Of a stretch of 64,000 nucleotides of DNA, positions 39,401-52,400 are shown in pieces. The stretch spans positions 7,031,071 through 7,095,070 of the forward strand of contig BROE01000005.1 in assembly GCA_036571765.1 (NCBI GenBank). The letters run 5' to 3'. Position numbers and translations under genes: made by a program. This DNA comes from Plecoglossus altivelis. Its lineage: Eukaryota; Chordata; Actinopteri; Osmeriformes; Plecoglossidae. Position 1 is the stretch's first letter. Every line of letters begins with the position of its first letter. The notes beneath the pieces were generated by a model. That model was not told the DNA's origin, did no database searches, and saw nothing but the letters and a program-made list of their open reading frames with translations.

Positions 39401-39555
39401 TTACACAAGATAGATATTTTGTGTGTGTGTGTTTTGTTCTCATCCAGCTAAATCCTTGGTGCTATTGGTATTCATACACCCAGCATGATGGTTCTCCATT
39501 CTCCATCTTATTTAAATGTGTCCTGAGCAAAGCCCAGCATCACGCACACCTCTAG
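36418..39555. repeat. Direct duplication of about 3.2 kb, copy 1
   Basis: This block matches 39630-42792 in the same orientation. The offset is 3228 bases for 36571-37578, 3242 for 37874-39380 and 3237 at the end, the changes being due to small indels. It runs from the poly-C tract to the base before the N gap. Most of it is near-identical to copy 2, but two patches (37579-37873 and 38405-38632) are badly mismatched. It contains no recognisable gene. Confidence 0.95.
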
Positions 39556-39604
39556 NNNNNNNNNNNNNNNNNNNNNNNNNNNNNNNNNNNNNNNNNNNNN
39601 NNNN
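39556..39604. other. Assembly gap (49 N)
   Basis: Forty-nine consecutive N bases lie exactly between the two copies of the duplicated block. Any frame crossing it is meaningless. Confidence 1.
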
Positions 39605-39795
39605 AACACCACGTCTATTTGTTTACGTCACGCACCCCCCCCCCGCCCCCCCTCAATGCCGGCGTGTTCATTCCACAGCATATTTCTTTAAACTCGGTTT
39701 ATTTCCGGGTCTTCATGAATGCCGAGACCATTGTCTAGCGGCTCAAAAAGTATTATTCCATATATCTACCTCATTACAATCACAGTGTTGGTCTG
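39605..39795. other. Low-quality contig start after the gap
   Basis: The first 190 bases after the gap are a scrambled version of 36418-36567 with many small insertions and substitutions: a poly-C run, then tcaatgc, cacagcat and gagaccatt anchors. The match becomes near-perfect from 39799. This looks like an unpolished contig end. Confidence 0.7.
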
Positions 39796-42792
39796 TGGTC
39801 AGCTCAATCAATCACCTGAGGGTGTCTTGTCTTCTCTTATTTCTAATAACTATCCAGGCTATGTGGCTTTTTCTATCACCTCTGAACTTGGGTAAGACCA
39901 TTACAACAGTTCAGTGCTTGATGCAACCTATATTCGATTTTCCTCAAATGGCTGTCACTGTTCTGGCAGAGCCCCTTCAACGCAGAGATCCTTCAGCATC
40001 ATCATAGAGTGGTTCTATCGAGCTCCTGTTTGTCAATAGTGTACAAAGCTGGCTGATATGTGAATGGAGCCTACCTGTGACTGATAACGGCCTCGACCAA
40101 GACTATGCTCTCAGACTGTTGCCCTCCTACATTTAGATCTTGGGGTCAAGTGGAGGTCACGGGTCAGTCATATGTTGCTAGGAAACAGCTCAGAACGTCT
40201 ACACTTCAACATAACATCATGCAGCAGAAAAACGGTGTCCAAGTGAAAGCTGAAATGAACCACGGGGTCAACTCGAGTGCTCCTCAAAGACAAACTCTGT
40301 GATTGATGGCTGTGGTGCGTTGTCATGGTCATATTCCGCATCCAATTAGTACTGATCTATTGTTGCTTTGTGGTCTTTTAATGACTGCAGTGGGTAGGAA
40401 ATGGTGGGCCCTAATATCATTTGTCTTTGTAATCATGTGTTTATCACTACTGCAGCTCCCCAGGGAAGGCTCTTTAAAACCTGTGCTGTTCTTTATCCTC
40501 ACCCCTCACCGCACCCCAAGTAACCCCCATCTCCAGGAGGAAACGTTGACATTCACAGTAATATCATACTGGTCCAAATGCAAAGGTGGGGGAACGCGAA
40601 TGAATCATCGTTAAAATATGCCTCTCACCCTCGTCTCACCCCTGCAGCACTGCAGAACTCTGGGCTCCTGAAACTGTTGTACTTACTGGTAGCGTCTGGG
40701 GGAGTTCATCTTAGACCACAGGTCCTTTTCTCTGGGTCTTTCTGAGAGAGATGGACTAGTCCAGGAACAACTTCTGGGGTTCGCCCTCCTGTGATATTGA
40801 ACCACTCAATTCACTTTTAATTGTTTCATTGTAAGGTTAATTGGCTTGTATTGGAGCCTGGAAATCCAATTAGCTTGGCTGTTATTCTATCTCAGTCCAG
40901 TTATTGATCCCACTGTTTGGATTGTGAATTAACCAGTTTTTACAAGGTAGATCAGGGAATACACTGTCTCCTATCAGCATCAATGGTTTATGTGCCGGAC
41001 TACTGTTGAACGTCTAGGGATGAGAAGCGGAGATGTGTGTTGAGAACAGTGACTGTTAGTTCATGGTAGTTTCCAGCTGAAATCACTAGAGCTCTGGTTT
41101 CTGGCTGTCGTCAGATGGATGGATGGAAGTGGGACTGAAGGCTAGGTGAGACGTCCCATCAAATACTGCTGCATGGTCAGGACAGAACCTCGCTCAGTCG
41201 TTTGTCAGCACTGCCTTGACTCCAGGTGGGTTAGTGCAGGAAGTGAGGCTATTACTGTCGGTAATGTGCTGCCGTTTTCTGGTCCATTGCAACGCGGCCT
41301 TCTTGATGTGCAGGAAGGGTGTGCTGTGTGTAGGAAATGTCAATGACGATTAGCATGAGAAGAGAGAAGGGCAGGTCACTTGGTGCATATTCAGCAGTTC
41401 GACCGGCTGAGCAGCATTAATAATAAAACAACACAGAGAAGGAAGGGATCGCGGGCCGCTCCGGATCCATTACAAATCAATTGCAGCTCCTTACTCGTGT
41501 GAGGGTGTGTGAAATATGCATTCTGCCAACTGTGCCGAGCTCTAATTAAACAGGTCCTGTGTGGGCTGGGTTTGTTTGTGTGCGTTTGCCGGTAGAGGTC
41601 CAAATCACAGCTCTCAGAGAAAGCATACTCTGAATCGTTTATTTCTGATTTCTGGCTCACCCGCTCCCTCCATTTCCCCCTCCGTCTCTCTCGCTCTGTC
41701 TCTCTCTGACTCTCCTTTCCTCTCTAACCCCCGTCACCCCTCCATGCCCCTCACTCTAACCCCCTCGCTCCACCCTCCCCCCAACTCACCCCACCCCCTC
41801 AGCCCCCCTGACTGCAGGGTTGCAGCAGGGAGTCTGGGCGTAGGACATTCATGTATGTGCATACTAACACAGGTGGTCTCCCCCTCCCCTCCCCTAAGCC
41901 AACACCAGTCTCTGCCTACCTTCCTTTCCCATTCTTATAAATAACCCAGTAAGCAATGGGGTGATATTAAAGGCGAAGCAGACAGATGGCTGCTCTTGTT
42001 TACAAGTTCAGCTAAATCACTAGCCTATCAGCCATGACACCCAGAACAAAGTTGAGCGAGAGAGAGATGGGCCGGGTAACAGATACTTGCGAGGCGTCTG
42101 TAATAAACGCCTGGTAGGATCGTTCATCACTGCCCCTGTAGATCATATCTGCAGTCGGGGGTCATTAGCGCGAAGATCAAGACTGCACCGAGATTAATGT
42201 TCCTTCGCCCGTTTTACATATGCGTCTAAACCGGCACAGAGAGCCTGCGTTAGTCTGTGCTGAGGTGTGGTTAGAGTCAATGCAGCCACTGATGGAGCAT
42301 CAACATACACATCTTCGGCCTGTGTGACTTGTGGCATGTATAGATTGAGGCTTATTTAAATGCCCACTTTGAATACTAATGCATGGCCTCCACATAGGAA
42401 TTCATTATTACTGTTTGGCACTCCAGTAGAGACATCTCTCTTAAAATGACTGTCTATTGATGAGCATCCGGAGAAGACGCATTGATTATAGCTTTCGGAG
42501 CAGAGGACTATCCTTCATTTTCACCAGACATCTCTAAGATCAGAAAAGCACTGGCTAGTCCATTGATAGAAGCCTTCAGAAGCATTTTATTTGCTTTCAC
42601 CACATTTGTGGACATTGGTGTATTTTACCTTTGCCTGAACTTACCAAGAATAGATATTTGTGTGTGTGTGTTTGTCTCATCCAGCTAAATCCTTGGTGCT
42701 ATTGGTATTCATACACCCAGCATGATGGTTCTCCATTCTCCATCTTATTTAAATGTGTCCTGAGCAAAGCCCAGCATCACGCACACCTCTAG
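39630..42792. repeat. Direct duplication of about 3.2 kb, copy 2
   Basis: This is the second copy of the 36418-39555 block. It ends at ...cacacctctag (42792), the same bases that end copy 1 at the N gap, and unique sequence continues from 42793. Near-identical stretches alternate with mismatched patches at 40807-41114 and 41647-41872. Confidence 0.95.
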
Positions 42793-43031
42793 CTGGGAGG
42801 CTGATAACCCTCCTGTTAGAGGAAGTAATGACTCCTGATCGACACCTGGGGGTCTCTGCCTAGAGCAAGAGATATATTTATATATTCTTAGTGGTGTCAC
42901 TGAGTGAGTCATCTGTCCTGTACCGAAGGCTGGGAGATTGAATGTGTCTGTTTTGGTATTTGTTTGTCCTCAAAAGAAAAGGTTTAATTTTGTTTTCTTT
43001 CTTTCTCTATCCCCCTCCCTCCCCCCCACAT

Positions 43032-43051
43032 ACACACACACACACACACAC
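43032..43051. repeat. (CA)n microsatellite
   Basis: A CA run preceded by a C/T-rich segment. Confidence 0.9.
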
Positions 43052-44203
43052 CTTTAAACGTGTAGACAAAGCGACCAGGGTTTTAGATCCTGTTGGCCAC
43101 TCACTGAGACTGGTCAGGGTTTTTTTCTGCTAATATGTTTAAGCGGTTTGACCCCCCCCTGGTTGATCCATCACCCTCCCTGACCTTGGGTGCCCCCCCT
43201 CTCTGTGACCTTTCAAAAGGCCAGCTGTTCCCTTTCACAGGATGTGTCTGAAGGGGCGGGGCCTTCAGACACCAATTGATTAGAGAAGCATTAATCAAGC
43301 CGAGGGATTATTCCCAACATGGAATCTGTTCCTTTCTAGAGTAAACCAATTACACTTTTTATGGGATGGGAAGGTTAACTGGCTGGACGAGCCATCCGTT
43401 TAAATCATTGCCACGCCAGGCCTAAAGGATGGAGAGGGGAGGGAGGAAGACAGGGTGTGGCCATGGATGTCCTGGATATGAAGCCAGGGTGTGGAAGGCC
43501 ATATGGGTGGAGGATGCAGACGACTGGATACAGAGAATAGAGGGGAAAGCATTAACTGCCATGATTGGCTATTAAAGTTAATCGAGGAGGTTTACCATGG
43601 AAGCTTCGTAGGAGGCAAGGATGCATGGTGCTGCCCTTGCTGCCATGATGAAGCTGTGCTCTCCCTTCATGCAGAGCTGACTGTGCTGCAGGAGGAGGAG
43701 GAGACTGGGGTGTGTGGGAGGAGCCTGAAAAAGGTCTTCGCTTCCCTTTAATGACTCTCATTGGCTTAATGGCTATGGCCCTGAACTCAGACTTAATGAT
43801 CCCTCATAGTTTTAAAGGAGTTAAATTAACCTTGTAAAGAGAAACATCCTTACATTACCACACCCCCACGACTTTATAAAGTCACTTCAGCCAACTTGAT
43901 ACCAATTAGCTCATAAAACCTTCAATTCTAACGATAGCTTTTAGTTTATGAGGTCTAATCTGTTCATTAGGCCTCTGCGATATGTAACGAGTCTTTCATC
44001 AGATGTGCGATATTCTGTTAATGGTGAAGGCGACATAAGTATTTACATGCTCTGTTTTGGTTTCACTGGATTTTGTTTGTCAAAGCTTCCGTGATTCAGA
44101 CGTTCTGTGTTCTTGATCTGAAGGAAGACTGAAGCTGTAGACGGCTAGCGGGTCGGAAATGTAAGCCTGTCTGAGGATGTGCTTTTATGTTCCAGCTTTG
44201 AGC

Positions 44204-44241
44204 AGCTCTGCTCTTCTGTTTTGATGCAGAAGAGCAGAGCT
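44204..44241. other. Perfect 15-bp inverted repeat (hairpin, 8-base loop)
   Basis: The left arm agctctgctcttctg (44204-44218) and right arm cagaagagcagagct (44227-44241) are exact reverse complements around the loop ttttgatg. The stem does not extend cleanly further, so it is shorter than a typical pre-miRNA. Function unknown. Confidence 0.8.
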
Positions 44242-45045
44242 TGATATCTTCTTTTAGGGGATAAATGACTTAGTACAACTCAACCCACTGGAGTGATTAT
44301 CGCTTGTTTTAATGAAATATGTCCAATGCAGTCATCCATCATTAATTTAGTTCCATACTCCAAAATATCATACAGCTCTGCCATCCCAAACTCAAACAGA
44401 ATAAATGAACTCCTAGTTTTAAATGTTTCAAGCCTCCCTCCACTCCAGTATATTCAGTATGTTGTGAGTTTTTTCACTGTGTGGAAATGACAAGGTGTTT
44501 CATCCACTTTCAGAATAAAAGCAATATGACAGTTCTGTCTGGTACTTTATTGATCAATTGAAGCAGAGAGGAGTGGAGAGATGCATTGGAAAGGTCAATG
44601 AGGAGGTCATTAAGATTTGACAAATAACAGATATCTATATCCATGTTAGCATATCATGCAACCTAGGGTGTTCTGATGGCTTTGTCATAGCAGGAGGCAC
44701 ACATGGATGTGCAGTGATAATAGCCAGAGGCATCTAGAGATCATTAAATGCCTGCAAACAAGAGCATCTTTTTGGTCATTGTTCCTATATAACTGGAGCG
44801 CTGTCACAATACTGATTACAGCTTCTTCCATCTCAGTGTTCTGTGGTGCTGCTGTCAGTCTGTGAGTCCAGGAGGTCTGGCTATTCTGTCCCCCTGCCTC
44901 TCCGTCAGCACGAACCCCCCCCCAGCCTAATCCATCCTAATGAGTCTTTTATGTAAGGTCCTATAATATTCCAGACTGCTTCGAAAACTCTCATCGGTCA
45001 GACAGCTGACAGCACTTTTATACTTGTGGGAAATCCCTTGGTGGA

Positions 45046-45093
45046 CTGGGCCCCCTGCCTGGGCCCCCTGCCTGGGCCCCTGTCTGGGTCTGG
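45046..45093. repeat. 13-bp tandem repeat (ctgggccccctgc)
   Basis: Two exact copies, a third shortened copy and a partial fourth. Confidence 0.85.
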
Positions 45094-45685
45094 TCTGTCT
45101 GACAAATCACCTGCCTGGATTCCCCAGTCAGAGGTCCTGCTCCACCCTGCTGGGTTGTCACACCTCCATTTTCCTTATGTCACTCCGGAGCTCCAATCGT
45201 CTGTTTTTCCACATTATTTTTGAGAGGGAGCAATTTAATTTTCTATTTGAGATGGAGTTTGTAGAGACATGGGCAAACACAGGTGTCGGAGGGCGGAGGA
45301 GCTTTGAATACAAAAGAGAGCTTGGGTCAAAAGTGCCTCCATTCTCAAAACAAAGAAGTCTGTTCCGAGGGCGGCGTCTTCAATTCTACAAATGTCTCGA
45401 TCAGGCAAGCATCCTGAGTAGCCCATCAATAGTCTGAAATGGCCTTGTGGATTCTGAATCCCTTTAGCGGTGAGCAGCAGAAGGCTGAGATCTTCAGGAC
45501 CCCTGGGGCTTTGCGTGAGGGTGGGAGGGGCATGTGTACAGGGGGATGGGGGAGAAAAATAAATACATGAGATCAGTGTTACATAAAGAGCAGTAAGCGA
45601 TTGACAAACAGTCACAGCTGGGCTCCGATGAATAGCCGCGACTCAGAAAAGATAAGGCCAGTGACCTTGACCGGGTCGGCTTGAC

Positions 45686-45710
45686 TGTGTGTGTGTGTGT
45701 GTGTGTGTGT
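45686..45710. repeat. (GT)n microsatellite
   Basis: A pure GT run of about 25 bases. Confidence 0.95.
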
Positions 45711-46214
45711 CATCTGCATCTCTGCCCTCAGGGAGTGCTGCTGACTTGGTGTCGTGGGACAGTGTGTGTCGGTGTCGGCGCTGCGGCTGTGCTGCAGGTT
45801 CTTTGTCCTCTCGACACCACAGGTGGAGCTTGTCTTCACTTGTCACCTGTCTAGACTTCACGCTGATAACATCGGCTTAATACTGACTGGAGTGTCTGAA
45901 GGAGGTATTGATATTTGAGGGACCTTTATCCTCCCTAAGAGATGCTGTCCTTACCTTCTGGAGAGATGCCAGGCAGTGACATCATCACAATAGGTGACTG
46001 TCACCTGTTTTAAACTGTTGAAAAAAAATACACTTTCAGAATAAGTTCTTAACACTCTGGTAACGTTGATGATAAGTTCACTGTTTTGAAGCCAATGCAT
46101 TGGTCGGTATATTGATGTTCATGTAAAAGGAATTTTCGTCGCCTTTATTAGAATTGAACTCTGGCGGAAAATTTACCAGCTACATGGGCACGCCAAGATT
46201 GGCTTAGACCTATA

Positions 46215-46310
46215 GGAAAGTGTGGGTGATGGACCACAATGTTGTCATGGTGACAATAGACACGCCTCTATGACTTCGACTTTCCCTAACAGTGTCACCC
46301 ACAGGTTTCC
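46215..46310. other. Imperfect inverted repeat around a short palindrome
   Basis: The arm ggaaag-tgtgggtga (46215-46229) is complementary, apart from the one- or two-base junction, to tcacccaca-gg-tttcc (46295-46310). A central ttgtcatggtgacaa forms a second stem. It could be a small MITE remnant or an RNA hairpin. No target-site duplication was identified. Confidence 0.3.
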
Positions 46311-47021
46311 AAAAGACAGTTCATAGCTATATATATTCATTTATTTTCGAGAGCTGTCTTCCCAATTATTGCTGGCACTTCAAATTGCCTGTGGATTTAA
46401 GGGGAAATCATGACTGACATGAGAAGTGCTTCAGGGGGTAGCAGTGTCTGACTGGCTGCTAATTAAAGAGGGCAGCAGATTACTGTGTGCGAGAGAGAAA
46501 ATACATCTCTCTCATGTGGAAAAATCTCACTGTGACTTTGTGGTTGAAACAGTTATTGCTCATCTGACTAAAATCTCACTTTAAACCAACAATCTGGGAC
46601 CTGCAACACTGTACATACCAAGACCCTCTGCACTGGTCCAGCGCAGCACTGATGGGGCGAAAGTATAATGAAATATATATTATACATACAATATATATTA
46701 TATAATAGCATTATGCTGGTCCTCCTTCTCGGTGGTTTTAAGGAGATTACTACCATAAGCATACAAGCATAAGAAGCTGGAGAGAGGAGATGTAGACAGA
46801 GCTCGCCCGCTCCTGTAGTCTCATATCCACTGTGGTGGTGATGAGTGGCAGAGCCAGACCACCTGTTAGGCTGCCCTCTCTCCAGAACTCACCGAGGCAA
46901 ACATGAACCACATCACATCTTGGTGATCCACCTACTCCACTCATTACTCTTCATGATGCTCTGTACCCCCTCTTGGAAGCAACATCACCCTCCCCCTCTC
47001 AAAAAAACACAACAGCAACCA

Positions 47022-47191
47022 ACACACACACACACACACACACTCACACACCCTCACAGACACGCTTCATTTGAATTCCTTGATGACAGTGATGAGACAA
47101 GAGACTGTAACCCTCCCCCATCCTCATGACAAGATGAGACAACAGACACACACACGCGCGCACACATGGACACACGCACACACACACACGA
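47022..47191. repeat. Two (CA)n microsatellites
   Basis: CA runs at 47022-47063 and 47145-47191 are interrupted by TC, GCGC and GG. They are separated by 80 bases of unique sequence. Confidence 0.9.
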
Positions 47192-49393
47192 GCAGTCTTC
47201 CACGCAGCTCTGTTTAAATCACCACCTCACCAGCAGCAACATTACCAGATGGCTGGGAGGCCGACCACAGGCTTAATATGCTGTTTAGTTTTCATTATGT
47301 GGGTAGACTAAAGCGTGGAATGATCAATGCTATGGCTGATGAGCAGTCAATTTGTCTCCCACATTTCGCAGGGGGTTGTCCTTTCACCGTGGTCGGCTTT
47401 CTGGTTTCATTACACTGATGCAAGCGCTTTGTTCTCATCTACAATATTTGCCTCCCTGTCATTGTCATCATTTTGGCTCCTGTCCTCCCAACGCACACAG
47501 ATATGCACATGCACACTTTATTATTGTAATGAAGTTATTTCTGTATATACATTTATAATTGATTGCGTGCTCAACAGTAATGCATATGCGACCACTGGAA
47601 GCTTTTACAACTTTTAATACTTGCCATATTGATGATGTTACTTTTCATGATGCTGTTGTTTCATTATGATGTTACGATTTAATATAGCCAATTTCAAGCT
47701 GGAAAGGCCTGAGGCAACATAATGCATTTTTTATTAATTGATGACTTCTTGTTTAGGGCTATTTTAATAATGCGAGCACTATGCTCTCCTAATGTGTATT
47801 ATGTGCCATGATGAGAGAAGGTTTCATGTTCTGGTTGAGCTTGTTCTGGTGCTGTACGTTTGAGAGTTTATTCAATGCTTTATTTGTTAGACCTTCTGCA
47901 TCGGATGTGGCACTTCTTGCCTTGTTGACATGAATTGCAGCATTATTGATGTTTTGATAGTTTGTCACTGTGATGGCTCGGTGAACCGGCAGGCTGTATC
48001 GTGACGATTATGGGATGTCTCCGGAGGTGGATGTGGTGTGCTGGTCACCTTGCTGAGGACATTGTTACAGCTCTCCTCAGAGGTTCAAAGTGATTTGCAT
48101 CGATTGACTCCCAGCTCTGGGCCAGGGAGCACAGCCGTAACCTCCCTGCTGCCGGCCCGGGCCCAGGGGGAGCTCGGCTTAGCTGAGCCTGCACTGGGAG
48201 GGCCAATCAGGGAGAGATTTCAAAGGAGCTCCAACGCAGAAATCGGCCATGCATCGGAAATCTTTGCTGTCTGGATCTCCCTTTGGAGACGATCCTAGCT
48301 GAGGATGGATGTGTGCGCTGTGTCCCCTCCCTGCATTATAGTGCGGTATGTTCTGTCTCACTGTGTGTAGGGGTAAGTCATTATTACTGATAACACTAGA
48401 CTATACTTTCCTCATGTAAATAGACATACTTTGCTATTCTAACAAAGGTGAAGTACGATGCTGATCCCTCGCATTCAGCTCTTTAAATGAGCTTTAATTC
48501 TTGGACAGATGTCTTTCCTTTCATCAGGACAGTTTCCAAGCATGGAGCTGGAAAGGACCATCCCTATTAAGAAGATTACAGTGGCCCCTTACCGAATGTC
48601 ATACTGCTCATTCTGTCCATTTGAAAGAGGCTTTTTGCCTGCCACACTGGTCATTTTCATTTCAAACCTTTTTACGTGAATCTACATAACACAGTACATT
48701 AAGAAACAGAACCATGTGGCTAGATGTTGAGGGATGAGATTTAAATGACTGAGCCTAGTAATGTCAATAATTGCTTTTTTTCTCCATCTATTTAAACTCA
48801 ATGAAATTGTCCAGGGGCGGGATTTTCATAAAAAAACAATTCGATGAGCAGTCTGCGAGGTCTGTAGCGTTGTGATTGCTATCTCAGAGAAATGGAAAAT
48901 ACATCTGACTAGAGGTTTAGAAAGGAGTAGAAAGTGAACAGTAAGGTGTTTTTTTTCCATCTAGAGGTTATTGTTCTCCAATCAGCTTGTGGGAATGGCT
49001 TGCCTCTGGCTAAGTGGTTATAGAATTTGAGGAGCCCTAGCCCCTAAGCCCCTCCCCCTGCTAGGGGATTTAAACGGCATCGATAAAGAAGAGGGTTGAA
49101 ATGTTCAGCTCACAGGCAAGAGTCGCAACTATTAGCATTTCAGGTGGGAGAGACTAACTCCAGTCCTGTACCACTACGCCCAACGCTAAACCGTGAAACA
49201 CATCTGACTACCTTACAGTCTCTTGTATTCCTTTGTTCAGTTTTCTTATCGTTTTCATTCCTCATCTGTCTTCCTTTCTTCTTTAACTCTGATATTCCCC
49301 TCTGAAAATGTTCCATACTTTGTCCAACCCCCCCCTACATATAACCTTTCCACCATCTGGCCAGCACTCCCGCCTTTAAATGTCAGTGTTGGA

Positions 49394-49416
49394 TCTCTCT
49401 CTCTCTCTCTCTCTCT
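49394..49416. repeat. (CT)n microsatellite
   Basis: A pure CT run of about 23 bases. Confidence 0.9.
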
Positions 49417-52400
49417 GCGACGCCTGACGATGCTGTCAGCTTTTGAAGTACCAGACGCCTCTCATCTTCATTTGGGGCGATTTAGGCCCTAGTTTACCGG
49501 AGCGCCTCTGTCCTCTTGTGTGTAGCAGAGAGTGTCAGAGGAGTAGAAGGTGGGGGTGTTGGGGGAGGGGTGGGGTGGCGGGGGGGCAGGGCCAGATGAT
49601 GCCCCATCTGGACAGAGCCACATCCAGCCAACTTTCACCCCAGTGGCTGGAGACGCTCCCCGCTCATCAGCAGCCATCAAAGGGTGCCTGCCCACCAGCC
49701 CGCCCCTGCGCAGCGGGCCGCCCCTTCTCCCAGCTCCCTGTCCCTGGTCCCCCAGCCTCATTACCGCCAGACAGAGACAGCAGCCAGAGAGCTCCACATC
49801 CACTTAGCCTCCACCAAGACTCAGGCAAACATTTCTTTTACATTCACAGAATGCCAAAAAAATGAGTCAAATCTCAGTAAAGACACAGCTGCATCTCTTC
49901 TACTCCCGCTAATATGACTGCTATAGAGGGAGATCGATATCTGGCGCTGAGGAAAGTGGCTGCAAAGCCCGGTGTGTAGTTTCAGTGTCTCTGCTAAGTC
50001 ATTAGGATGCAGAGGGCGTCTTGCACAGCTCAGACTCCGACAGGCTCTTCCTCTTCTTGTGTTTAATCACCAGGAAGGAAGTTAAGTTGTGAGGTTACCC
50101 TGATTCAAGGATCTGTCACCGGGTGTAAAAAGTACTCAAGCCCTTAACCTTGTTGAAATCCGTTGAGTAGGTGGAAGGTTTCACTTCCGACTGGCTTTGT
50201 ATCTTCATGAGAAAATCCCAAAGATTTTCTGTCTTATCAAACCTTGGCCAGTTTTCAGTAGGTGTTTCTTTGGGGGGTGTTTTCAGCCAAACGAATACAT
50301 CACAATAGACAATGCAGTCAGCACAGTCATACTACGCCCCTCCAGTTAGTCTCAGATTCCTGCTGCTTTCTTGTTAAGGTCTAGAAACTCTAGCATAACT
50401 CTGCACGTGAACTCTGAACCCGTCTTTGTTTCCTCCCCTGCTCATGCTACCCCTGCTACAAAGCAGACAGGAAGTGGTTTTGTCTTTCCCTCTGACTCTC
50501 CTACTCAGGACATGTGAGATGGAGGGTTTCACATTGTTTTCGTCTTTGTTTGGGGGGGATGAAAAATAGAAATGCACTTCAGGCCAAATAGGAGTGGTGT
50601 GACCTGCGTGAGCTTGCATCCACGCTTTCATCTTCTGAAACACTACGCTGTAACATCCATTCTCTTCTCAGCCCCACGCACCAACGACTGTGAGAATGCT
50701 GCTCTATGCTGTGTTTCACCACGCTTTCAAATATTCTTCTACATGTAGAAAACTTTAGTAGACAGTACAATTTAGCATATTATTTCGCACCAGTATTAAG
50801 TCATAGTATTTAGCATACATACTGTATTTCACAACTGCTAAATGACTTATTCATTGTGCTCCTCCATTCTTCTAGCGTGTGACTTTGTCATTGTCTCTTG
50901 GCTAGTAACATGGCCATATCTCCTTTGCTCAAATCTGTGACCAGTAGTTTGGGTTTTATTTTATGGCTGGAACAAAGCTATTGTGGCTGAATGGAGTCAT
51001 TAACGTCCATTACATCTAAAGTGGTTCACTGTTTTTCCGAACACCCATTGACTTTGAATCTCCTGTTCCTAGCCCACAGTAATTTATCTATCATGATGTA
51101 GGAAGCAGAATATTTACTGTGTACAGTTTGTGTGCTGATTGAACACTTTTAAAAGCTAACTAAGCTTGCCTTGTTTCCCTAGGCATTGGATTGTCTTTCC
51201 CCACATTTCCAGATTGAAAATCTCTGCCAGTGCCTGTATCGCTCATGGGAAAGCAATGTCTCTACGAGATGTAGAACACTATGTGGTGCATTCTACAGTG
51301 TTCTTTCGAAAAGCCATGCATGGGATTGAAAGCAGGCCTGGATCCCTGAACAGACCCTCAATGCAGTAAGAGTTGCCAGCTCCGAACAGGAAGCCCCACA
51401 CATCTTGTGTTGTTCATTCACAGCACCAACCAGGTGACTGTCACCTTTTATAGCCTGACCTCCTGCTCTTGTAATTTAGCCCCCCTGCATTCCCAAGACA
51501 AAGAGGGATGCCTGGTGCTGTTCCTCTCCATGGTTCTGCCTCAGTGGACACCATTACAGCCAAGCGCCAGCTGTGATCCCTGGAGGCAGGGCAGAGAGGG
51601 GTGGCAGCTGTAGTTACAGGAGGAACAGCGCAGTGGAGGGGAGGGGGGGATGCGGCTGGTCTCATTCTCCATGTGCTAGACTGTATCTCTGTCACTATCA
51701 CTCACTTAGAGGACAGAAACAAGCTGTTTTAGCAGCACAAGAGACGCTGACACCGGGTGAACCTCTTTAGATGGAGTTAAGAGGCGTCGGGTAGGAGAAC
51801 GTTCCGCCAGATGTGTTTCCGAGATGCAGAGTTGACCTCCCGTACTGTACTGTACAGTACTGTACGTAACGACAGCAACTCTCCAGCTTTGACATTTGAG
51901 ATACAGCGCCCAACTCCAACACGCCGGAGCACAACGGTGTTGAGGTGTTGCTCTCATCTCCTAGCCTTGATCAACCGCCTTAATCAAAGGTGAAATCGTT
52001 TCCAGATTAGAGCGCGGAGCTGTAATTAGATTTCGTGTGAGAGGAGTCTGAACCTGGCTTTCGCCACGGTATCACGGCACGGCGAAGGCATTGTGTTTTG
52101 GAGTGCAGATAGGCACGAAGGACGTCTTCATTCCTAGAAAAAGCTGGCAGTGGGCTGGAGGAGGTTGTTTGGTGAAATTAATATTGATTCTGAAGGGTAA
52201 GGGGGGAGGGGGCTGGTGATAAACTTGGCCTGCTTAAGTTGACAATCAATACAGATTTCAACCCTTCCTTTCGAAATGAGCATCAATTACCTGGAACATA
52301 GCAGAGCTTCAGCTGGTAATTACAGCTAACCCAACAGGTCAGTGGGTGGAGTACCGTGTCTCCAACTGGACAGCTAGCAATTCAACATGCTCCAGGAGCT

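Noticed and set aside
39516..40007. 163-codon frame crossing the gap
   Set aside because: It runs through 49 N bases and joins unrelated contig ends.
36561..42688. Open frames present identically in both duplicated copies as evidence of conserved genes
   Set aside because: Identity reflects the duplication itself, probably an assembly artefact, and does not show selection on a protein.
51841..51867. gtac-rich palindrome as a transposon end
   Set aside because: The perfect part is only 14 bases, made of repeated gtac/tgtac units, with no partner copy nearby.
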